Below, in pieces: positions 24,949-31,768 of a stretch of 35,497 nt of DNA; position 1 is the stretch's first letter, and every line of letters begins with the position of its first letter. This stretch comes from an uncultured Acidobacteriota bacterium. GTDB lineage: Bacteria; Acidobacteriota; Terriglobia; Bryobacterales; Bryobacteraceae. The position numbers and the translations under genes were made by a program. The DNA is taken from the NCBI GenBank assembly GCA_902825945.1, contig CADECY010000015.1, positions 68,757 to 104,253 of the forward strand, written 5' to 3'. The notes under the pieces are model-generated. The model searched no databases. It saw nothing but the letters and a program-made list of their open reading frames with translations, and had not been told where the DNA came from.

Positions 24949-24966
24949 GTCTACAGTATTCGTAGA
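24949..24966. repeat. Inverted repeat just upstream of the CarboxypepD_reg-like gene
   Basis: GTCTAC (24949-24954), seven bases, GTAGAC (24961-24966): a perfect 6-bp inverted repeat ending three bases before the ATG at 24970. It overlaps a -10-like TACAGT (24952-24957). It could be an operator or a hairpin at the start of a very short leader; no Shine-Dalgarno is present. Confidence 0.45.
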
Positions 24967-24969
24967 CCC

Positions 24970-26634
24970 ATGCGCGCTGCCGTTGCCCTGCTCGCCTCCG
25001 CCGCCTTCGCCCAACAGGCGCCGCCGCGTACAGGATCGGTGGAAGGCCGCGTCATCAATCAGATCACAGGCGAGGGACTGCGGAAAGCCTCGGTTCGGAT
25101 CTATGGGTCGGGCGGCGGAAACCGCGGCGGCGGACCGGTGGCCGCCTCGGAAACCACTTCGGAGGCCGACGGCAGCTTCCATCTCGAGAACGTGCTCCCG
25201 GGAACCTATCGTGTCGTCGCCGAAAGGCCTGGGTTCGTCTACGCGCGCGATCCGCGCCGGCCGGACTCGCAAATCACCGTCACGCCCGGCGCCTCCGCGA
25301 AGATATCCGACATCAAGATGACGCCGCACGCCGTCGTCGCCGGCCGCATCACCGATGAAGACGGCGATCCCGTACAAGGCGCCACCATCCAACTGAGCCG
25401 TTATCAGTTCGTCGCCGGAAAACGCCAGTTGTTACCAACCCACTCGGGCTCCACCAACGATCTCGGCGAGTATCGGATTCACAGTGTGATTCCGGGCCGA
25501 TACGTTCTCAGCGCGTCGAAAGGCGGCGCCGGATTCTCGCCGTATCTTCCGCCTCCAGCGATGCCCCGAGCCGTCATGCGCCCCACCATCGACCAGCCGG
25601 AGAAGAGCTACGTCGCCACCTATTACCCCGGCGGATTCGACGCCACCACGGCGGCCCCGCTCGACCTCGCCGCTGGACAGGAGTTCCGCGGCGCCGATAT
25701 TCGAATCACGAAAACCGCGGTTTATCGGATTCGCGGCACCGTGACAGGCCTGGTCAACGATTCGAACCATCGCGGCTGGCCGAGCGCCGTCGCTTATCTC
25801 TACCCCGTCTCCCTCGCGCGGTTCGTGGGTGCCGATCGCAGGCCGACACCGGTCGATTCCCGGACAGGAGCCTTCGAGATTCGCGGCGTCCGCCCGGGCA
25901 GCTACTACGTGATGGTGCAGCAGCAAGGCGGCGCACACAGCCGGACGGCGTTTACTTCCGTCGAGGTCGGCGAAGGCGACATCGAATCGCTGCCGATGCA
26001 GGTCCGCGAGGCGGCCGACATCAAGGGCCGCGTGGCCATCGATGCCGGAACGGCGAACTTCGAGCAGACCCAGATCCAGCTCACGCCCGTCATCGGATTC
26101 GCGGTCGCCAGTCCAACGGTCAAGCCCGGTAAAGACGGTGCGTTCGGGTTGTCGAACGTCGCGCCGCTGCGATATCGCGTGGCGGTTCCCGGGTTGCCCG
26201 ATGGCTTCTACATGAAGTCGATCCAGTGGGGCGGCCGCGATGTCGCCGATAGCGAGATCGATTTCTCGGCGGGCGCGGCGGGCGAACTCGTCGTCAAACT
26301 CGCCTCCGGCGCGGGCCAGGTGGAAGGTGTGGTCCGCGACGAAAAGGGCGATCCGGCACCGAACGTCAAAGTCACCATCGCTCCCGAAGGCGCGCTCGCC
26401 TCGTGGTGGGAGCTCTATCGCGAGGTCACCTCCGGAAACGACGGCAGTTTTCGCCTGCCGAACCTCCGTCCCGGTGCCTATCGCATCTATGCATGGCAGG
26501 GCATCGAGCCCGGCGCGCACCAGGACCCCGAGTTCCTGAAGCCCTTCGAATCGCGTTCGAGTCCCATCAGCCTAGCCGCGGGCGCCAGCGTCACCGTTCA
26601 TCCGAAACCCATCGCGGTTCCCGGAGTGTTATGA
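24970..26634 (+). CDS. Secreted protein of repeated CarboxypepD_reg-like domains
   Basis: A 554-residue protein with a signal peptide (MRAAVALLASAAFAQQ). At least five Ig-like carboxypeptidase-regulatory-type units can be picked out by their openings: GSVEGRVINQITGEGL, VVAGRITDEDGDPVQG, IRGTVTGLVNDSNH, DIKGRVAIDAG and QVEGVVRDEKGDPAPN. Each carries a G-x-Y-R/Y-V type end (PGTYRVVAERPGF, PGRYVLSA, PGSYYVMV, RYRVAVPG, PGAYRIYAW). No peptidase or TonB-barrel domain is attached. Such proteins are abundant in Acidobacteriota and are thought to be surface or periplasmic binding proteins. The ATG at 24970 is preferred over an upstream TTG because it gives the signal peptide. Confidence 0.88.
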   Translation: MRAAVALLASAAFAQQAPPRTGSVEGRVINQITGEGLRKASVRIYGSGGGNRGGGPVAASETTSEADGSFHLENVLPGTYRVVAERPGFVYARDPRRPDSQITVTPGASAKISDIKMTPHAVVAGRITDEDGDPVQGATIQLSRYQFVAGKRQLLPTHSGSTNDLGEYRIHSVIPGRYVLSASKGGAGFSPYLPPPAMPRAVMRPTIDQPEKSYVATYYPGGFDATTAAPLDLAAGQEFRGADIRITKTAVYRIRGTVTGLVNDSNHRGWPSAVAYLYPVSLARFVGADRRPTPVDSRTGAFEIRGVRPGSYYVMVQQQGGAHSRTAFTSVEVGEGDIESLPMQVREAADIKGRVAIDAGTANFEQTQIQLTPVIGFAVASPTVKPGKDGAFGLSNVAPLRYRVAVPGLPDGFYMKSIQWGGRDVADSEIDFSAGAAGELVVKLASGAGQVEGVVRDEKGDPAPNVKVTIAPEGALASWWELYREVTSGNDGSFRLPNLRPGAYRIYAWQGIEPGAHQDPEFLKPFESRSSPISLAAGASVTVHPKPIAVPGVL

Positions 26635-26635
26635 T
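26630..26635 (+). promoter_or_regulatory. Putative -10 box overlapping the previous stop codon
   Basis: TATGAT (5/6) overlaps the TGA at 26632-26634 and lies 18 bases before the next ATG (26654). A -35 is not clear. Confidence 0.3.
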
Positions 26636-26653
26636 GCGGACCGGGGGACTCCG

Positions 26654-27313
26654 ATGCGCCATCTGCCCTTCTTCTTCATCGCCGCTGGCCTGATTGCGGC
26701 CGACAAGGCTCCGCCGTCGGGCGAAGCCGTCAACAAGGATGCGCGAATCCAGGCTACTCTCCATATCGACAAGCTGGCAATCAAGAACGCCGTCGGCGAG
26801 GAACTGCCGCCGGGCATTGTCGTCGTCGAAGTGAAGATGTCGGCCACCAAGGGAAAACTGGCCATCAACCGCGATGATTTCCTGCTCCGCTCCGATCGCG
26901 ACGGACAGCGCGCCACGCCCTACACGCCCTCGCAAATCGCCGGCGCGGGAGTGCTCGTCGTGAACTCCACCTATTCCGGTGGCGGCGTCGCGCAACAAAG
27001 CAACGGACCCATCTGGGGTGGACTCGGCGGAGGCATGCCCGGCCGCATGCCTGGTAATGGCAGTGGAGTGGGCAACACCGGTAGTGTCACGTCCGCTTCG
27101 GCCGACGTGCAGAACGGCGGCAAGTCCAAGGCGGATCCGCTCCTCGCCATGCTCGAACAGAAGATCCTCCCCGAGAAAGAATCCGCCGAGCCGGTGTCCG
27201 GACAACTCTACTTCCTCTTGGAAGGCAAGCAGAAGGTCAAGGATATCGAGCTTCTCTACAAAACGTCCGCGGGCCGCCTCTCGCTGCGCTTCAAATCCCC
27301 GGACTCGAAATAA
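26654..27313 (+). CDS. Secreted hypothetical protein with Gly/Asn-rich linker
   Basis: A 219-residue protein with a signal peptide (MRHLPFFFIAAGLIAADK). An N-terminal beta-rich part (IVVVEVKMSATKGKLAINRDDFLLRSD) resembles DUF4352/FxLYD-like domains that describe secreted accessory proteins. A low-complexity Gly/Pro/Asn/Ser linker follows (about 112-160), then a C-terminal beta segment (SGQLYFLLEGKQKVKDIELLY). I do not recognise a specific function. It ends nine bases before the D-threonine-aldolase-like gene. Confidence 0.75.
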   Translation: MRHLPFFFIAAGLIAADKAPPSGEAVNKDARIQATLHIDKLAIKNAVGEELPPGIVVVEVKMSATKGKLAINRDDFLLRSDRDGQRATPYTPSQIAGAGVLVVNSTYSGGGVAQQSNGPIWGGLGGGMPGRMPGNGSGVGNTGSVTSASADVQNGGKSKADPLLAMLEQKILPEKESAEPVSGQLYFLLEGKQKVKDIELLYKTSAGRLSLRFKSPDSK

Positions 27314-27322
27314 CCCGAAAAC

Positions 27323-28414
27323 ATGCGAATCTCCGACATCGATACCCCCGCTATCCTCATTGATCTCGACATCATGGAAGGCAACCTGAAGCGGGTGGCC
27401 GATTACGCGCGCGAGCATGAGCTCCGCGTGCGCCCTCACACCAAGACCCACAAGATTCCCGCGCTCGGCAAGCGTCAGCTCGAACACGGCGCCAGCGGAC
27501 TCACGGTTGCGAAAACGGGCGAAGCCGAGGTGATGCTCGCCTCAGGCACGCCGGATTTGCTGGTCGCCTATCCGGTGATCGGACAGAAGAAGCTCGAACG
27601 CCTCTGTGAAGTCGCCCGCAAGACTCGCGTCACCGTCGCGCTCGACTCACTCTTCGCCGCCCGCCAACTCTCCGACGCCGCTCGCCTCCATCAGGTGGAC
27701 TTCGGCGTTCTGGTCGAAACCGACGTCGGCCTCGCCCGCATGGGCGTCGCGCCCGGCGAGGAGTTGATCGCGCTGGCCAAGGGCGTCACCAACTTCCCGC
27801 GCCTCGATCTCGAGGGCTTCACCTTCTATCCCGGACACATCAAAGTCCAGGATGAAAGGGGCCATGAAGAGATCGTCAAGCTCGGCAGACTCGTCGAATC
27901 GATCACGGCCGATTTCCGCAAAGCCGGACTTCCGCACAAAATCATCAGCGGCGGATCCACGCCCGCGCTCTATCACTCACACAAAACCGGCGTGAACGAG
28001 ATCCGTCCTGGCACCTACATCTTTAACGACCGCAACTGCGTCGAATGTGGCGCCGCCACCTGGGATCAGTGCGCGGCCACCATCCTCGCCACCGTGGTTT
28101 CCACCGCGCGGCCCGGCCACATGATCATCGATGGCGGATCGAAGACATTCTCCACCGATCGCCTCGTCACCGGTGAGGCCACTTTCGGCCTCGTCAACGA
28201 AGCGCCCGGAGCCCTCTTCCACAAGATGAACGAAGAGCATGGCTACATCGATCTTCGCCGCGCCGAAAAGCAGGATTTCCAGGTCGGCGAACGGGTGCGC
28301 GTCATTCCCAATCACATCTGCGTGGCGATGAATTTGCATGAACAGGTGTACGGAATCCGCGGCAACGAAGTGGTCGAAGTCTGGAAGGTCGAGGCGCGCG
28401 GGAAGCTTCAATAA
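27323..28414 (+). CDS. D-threonine aldolase / D-serine dehydratase-like PLP enzyme
   Basis: A 363-residue enzyme with an alanine-racemase-like PLP barrel. RPHTKTHK at about 37-44 holds the PLP lysine (probably K41). GFTFYPGHIKVQ, ISGGSTPALYHS and RPGTYIFNDRNCVECG follow. The C-terminal metal site has H331 and C333 in PNHICVAMNLHEQVYG. The family splits beta-hydroxy-D-amino acids such as D-threonine to glycine and an aldehyde, or dehydrates D-serine. It should be cytosolic (no signal). It sits among peptidase and D-amino-acid-releasing genes but is not clearly in one operon with them. Confidence 0.92.
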   Translation: MRISDIDTPAILIDLDIMEGNLKRVADYAREHELRVRPHTKTHKIPALGKRQLEHGASGLTVAKTGEAEVMLASGTPDLLVAYPVIGQKKLERLCEVARKTRVTVALDSLFAARQLSDAARLHQVDFGVLVETDVGLARMGVAPGEELIALAKGVTNFPRLDLEGFTFYPGHIKVQDERGHEEIVKLGRLVESITADFRKAGLPHKIISGGSTPALYHSHKTGVNEIRPGTYIFNDRNCVECGAATWDQCAATILATVVSTARPGHMIIDGGSKTFSTDRLVTGEATFGLVNEAPGALFHKMNEEHGYIDLRRAEKQDFQVGERVRVIPNHICVAMNLHEQVYGIRGNEVVEVWKVEARGKLQ

Positions 28415-28436
28415 ACGCCGGTCAGGGAGGTTTCGC

Positions 28437-31175
28437 ATGAGAGTGGCATTCTGGGTTGCCGCTTCGATGGCAGCGTTGTGCACGCTGAATGGGCAGGCTC
28501 CGCCGCCCGGCATGACTAAGGTGGCGAGCGTCGAGGGCATCACCGAATACCGCCTCGACAACGGGCTTCGCGTGCTGCTCTTCCCCGATCCGGGCAAGAC
28601 CACGGTGACCGTCAACATGACCTATCTCGTCGGCTCGCGCCATGAGAACTACGGTGAATCCGGCATGGCCCATCTGCTCGAGCATCTCGTCTTCAAGGGA
28701 ACACCGCGCCACAAGGACATCCCGAAGGAACTTACCGATCACGGGACCCGCCCCAATGGATCCACCTGGTACGATCGCACCAACTACTTCGAGACGATGA
28801 AAGCGAGCGACGAAAACCTCCGTTGGGCGCTCGACCTCGAGGCGGACCGGATGATCAACTCATTCATCTCGAAGAAAGATCTCGACTCCGAAATGACCGT
28901 GGTTCGAAACGAGTTCGAGATGGGCGAGAACAGCCCCTTTCGCGTGCTCATGCAGCGGTTGGCGGCCACCGCATACCTCTGGCACAATTACGGCAAATCG
29001 ACGATCGGCGAACGCTCCGATATCGAGAACGTCGACATCAGCCGCCTGCAGGCTTTCTACCGGCGCTACTATCAGCCCGATAACGCGGTGCTGCTGGTGG
29101 CAGGCAAGGTCGATGAACCCAAAGTGGCGGCCCTCGTTCACGAGTACTTCGCCAAGATTCCGAAACCAACGCGTGTCCTCGAGCCCACCTATACGAAAGA
29201 GCCCGTGCAGGACGGCGAACGGACCATCGTCGTCCGCCGCGTCGGTGATCAGAAGCTCGTGATGGCGCAGTACCACGTTCCCCCCGGCGCCCATCGCGAC
29301 AACGCCCCCATCAACGTTCTCGCCGGTGTGCTCGGCAATGCGCCCTCCGGCCGCCTTTACAAGGCGTTGGTCGAAACCAAGAAGGCGACCTCGGTCAACG
29401 CCTACGTCTTCGATCTCAAAGAGCCCGGAATGTTCATCCACATGGCAACGCTCCGCAAGGAGGGCGATCAGGAGGATGTGCGCAAGGTGCTGGTCGATAC
29501 GCTCGAAGGTCTGCGTGACAAACCCGTCACCGCCGAGGAGGTGGAGCGCTCCAAGCGCGACCTGCTCAAGACCATCGATCTGCAACTGAACGACACCGAG
29601 CGCGTTGGCCTTTTCATGAGCGAGTACATCGCCAGCGGCGATTGGCGGCTGCTGTTCTGGGCCCGCGATCAAATCGAATCGTCCACCGTCGAAGACGTGC
29701 AGCGGGTCGCGCTCAAATACCTGAAGCCCGCCAATCGCACGCTCGGCCTCTTCATTCCCGATGACAAGCCGGACCGTGCCGAGATCGAATCCGCGCCAGA
29801 TCCGGCGGTGATGCTCAAAGACTACAAGGGCCGCAAACAGATCTCGCAAGGCGAAGCCTTCGATCCCTCACCCGCCAATATCGACAAGCGCACCGAGCGC
29901 GGATCGCTGCCCGGCGGCGTCAGGTACGCGTTGCTCTCCAAGAAGAACCGCGGCGGCAAGGTGAACCTGTCGCTCACGCTTCGCTTCGGCGACGAGAAGA
30001 GCCTGTTCGGCAAATCGTCGGCCGGCTCGGCCACGAGCGCTCTCCTCAATCGCGGCGCGGCGGGCATGACCCGCCAGCAGATTCAAGACGAGTTCGACAA
30101 ACTCAAGGCGCAGGTCCGCTTCTCTGGCGGTGCCTCCTACGTCGACGTCTCGATGGAAACCACGCGCGAGAACCTCGTGCCCGCGCTGCGGCTGGCCGGG
30201 AAGATCCTGCGCGAGCCCTCCTTCCCGCAAAACGAATTCGACCAGTGGAAACAGCGCGCCCTCAACGCCGTTGAAGCCCAGCGGCGCGAGCCGCAAGCCA
30301 TCGCCATGCTCGAATTCGGCCGGCACCTGAACCGCTTTCCGAAAGGCGACCTTCGCTATCGCCGAACGCCCGGCGAAGAGATCGCCGATCTCAATGCCCT
30401 TGGCGTCGAGGACGTCAAGCGGTTCTACAAGGATTTCTACGGCGCTTCGTCTGGCGAACTCTCCGTCACGGGTGACTTCGACGCCGCCGAGGTCAAGAAG
30501 GCCGCTGGCGAAATCGTCAGCGGATGGGCGAGTCCGGCCAAGTACACCCGCATCACCAATCCGTTCCAGCCGGTGGAAGCCAAGCCGATGGCGTTTGAAA
30601 CTCCCGACAAGGCCAACGCCACCCTGATGGCCGGCATGCCCGTCAAGATCACCGACGAAGATCCGGACTATCCCGCGCTCGTGCTCGGTAACTTCATGCT
30701 CGGCGGCGGGTTCCTGAATTCGCGGCTCGCCACGCGCATTCGATCCAAGGATGGTCTCAGCTACGGCGTCGGCGCCATGCTGCAGGTAAATCCGAAAGAC
30801 GATGGCTCGCGCTGGTTCGCCTACGCGATCTTCGCTCCCCAGAATGCCGCCAAGGTCGAAGCCGCGATGAACGAAGAGATCGCGCGCGCATTGAAGGATG
30901 GATTCACCGATGACGAGGTGAAGGCCGCCAAGAACGGCTGGCTGCAGCAGCGTCAGGTTTCGCGCGGCCAGGATGGCGAACTCAATGGCCAGATCGCCTC
31001 GCAAACCCAGCACGGCCGCACGATGGCATTCCAGCAGACGATCGAATCGAAGGTCGACTCGCTCACCACCGCCGAAATCAACGCGGCGATTCGCAAGTAC
31101 ATCGACCCGTCGAAGATCTCCGTCTTCAAAGCGGGAGATTTCGCCAAGGCCGGGAATAAACCGCCCGCCCGTTGA
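28437..31175 (+). CDS. Secreted M16 zinc peptidase (two-lobe pitrilysin type)
   Basis: A 912-residue protein with Shine-Dalgarno GGGAGG (28425-28430) and a signal peptide (MRVAFWVAASMAALCTLNGQA). The N-terminal lobe has the inverted zinc motif HLLEH (H79, E82, H83) and the downstream Glu in VVRNEFEMGEN (about E159). The C-terminal lobe (from about 500) is the usual inactive M16_C pair with GGGFLNSRLATRIRSKDGLSYG. Length is typical of a fused two-lobe M16. It degrades peptides in the periplasm. Its stop lies 23 bases before the next start, so it begins the run that leads to the FAD/4Fe-4S fusion. Confidence 0.93.
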   Translation: MRVAFWVAASMAALCTLNGQAPPPGMTKVASVEGITEYRLDNGLRVLLFPDPGKTTVTVNMTYLVGSRHENYGESGMAHLLEHLVFKGTPRHKDIPKELTDHGTRPNGSTWYDRTNYFETMKASDENLRWALDLEADRMINSFISKKDLDSEMTVVRNEFEMGENSPFRVLMQRLAATAYLWHNYGKSTIGERSDIENVDISRLQAFYRRYYQPDNAVLLVAGKVDEPKVAALVHEYFAKIPKPTRVLEPTYTKEPVQDGERTIVVRRVGDQKLVMAQYHVPPGAHRDNAPINVLAGVLGNAPSGRLYKALVETKKATSVNAYVFDLKEPGMFIHMATLRKEGDQEDVRKVLVDTLEGLRDKPVTAEEVERSKRDLLKTIDLQLNDTERVGLFMSEYIASGDWRLLFWARDQIESSTVEDVQRVALKYLKPANRTLGLFIPDDKPDRAEIESAPDPAVMLKDYKGRKQISQGEAFDPSPANIDKRTERGSLPGGVRYALLSKKNRGGKVNLSLTLRFGDEKSLFGKSSAGSATSALLNRGAAGMTRQQIQDEFDKLKAQVRFSGGASYVDVSMETTRENLVPALRLAGKILREPSFPQNEFDQWKQRALNAVEAQRREPQAIAMLEFGRHLNRFPKGDLRYRRTPGEEIADLNALGVEDVKRFYKDFYGASSGELSVTGDFDAAEVKKAAGEIVSGWASPAKYTRITNPFQPVEAKPMAFETPDKANATLMAGMPVKITDEDPDYPALVLGNFMLGGGFLNSRLATRIRSKDGLSYGVGAMLQVNPKDDGSRWFAYAIFAPQNAAKVEAAMNEEIARALKDGFTDDEVKAAKNGWLQQRQVSRGQDGELNGQIASQTQHGRTMAFQQTIESKVDSLTTAEINAAIRKYIDPSKISVFKAGDFAKAGNKPPAR

Positions 31176-31198
31176 CATTCTTTGCCCGGAGGCAACTC

Positions 31199-31768
31199 GT
31201 GCGTCTGATCGTCGTGACGACACTGCTCTGGCTGAGCGCCGCCCGCGCGGAGTTCACCATCGCGGGCCCATTCGCCGCGCGCGACGGCGAAACCTGCGTC
31301 GTCTGCAATTCCAAGCTCTCGCGGGACGATCTCGCCTACACGATCGACGGCCAACGGGTGGCCGTCATGAAGGGCATGGAGCAGGAGATCCTCGCCAATC
31401 CCGGCAAGTACGTCAAACAGGCGCGGCCCGAAGGCATGCTGTTCTCCGGCGAAAAGAACTCCGGCATGACGTCGCCTTGGTTCTGGGCCGGACTTTTCGT
31501 CCTGATCGGCCTCGTCTTCGGCGGCTTCTGCGCCCACACCGCCATGGGCAAAGGCTACTCGCCCACGCACTGGTTCGCCCTCGGATTCTTCTTCTCCGTT
31601 GCCGCTCAATTGGCGCTTCTCTCCAAACCCTCTCTTCGAGAGGGGCCCGCGCCTTCCGGCTTGTCGAAGATCCCCGTCACCCAATCACCGATCCTCTGCC
31701 GTGCCTGCGGCGCTGCAAATCACCCCACCGCGCGCAACTGCATTCGCTGCGGAAAGGCCACCACGTAG
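31199..31768 (+). CDS. Membrane protein with two CxxC sites (zinc-ribbon tail)
   Basis: A 189-residue protein. GTG at 31199 is chosen because GGAGG at 31188-31192 sits six bases before it; a TTG at 31172 lies inside the preceding gene's stop. A signal peptide (RLIVVTTLLWLSAARA) is followed by an exported segment with CVVC (about residues 32-35), one or two membrane segments (WFWAGLFVLIGLVFGG and HWFALGFFFSVAAQLALL), and a C-terminal zinc ribbon with CRACG and CIRCGK. Unrecognised family. The next ORF begins directly at the base after its stop, which ties it to the redox fusion. The exported CVVC could be a thiol redox or metal site. Confidence 0.8.
   Translation: MRLIVVTTLLWLSAARAEFTIAGPFAARDGETCVVCNSKLSRDDLAYTIDGQRVAVMKGMEQEILANPGKYVKQARPEGMLFSGEKNSGMTSPWFWAGLFVLIGLVFGGFCAHTAMGKGYSPTHWFALGFFFSVAAQLALLSKPSLREGPAPSGLSKIPVTQSPILCRACGAANHPTARNCIRCGKATT
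31628..31644. repeat. Perfect hairpin inside the zinc-ribbon protein gene
   Basis: CCCTCTC (31628-31634), TTC, GAGAGGG (31638-31644): seven-base perfect stem with three-base loop. It is translated (KPSLREGP) between the membrane segment and the zinc ribbon. It may be part of a dispersed intragenic palindrome. Confidence 0.5.

Noticed and set aside
29868..31223. 451-codon frame antisense to the M16 peptidase
   Set aside because: Low-complexity shadow composition, no start signal; the plus-strand peptidase lobes are complete.
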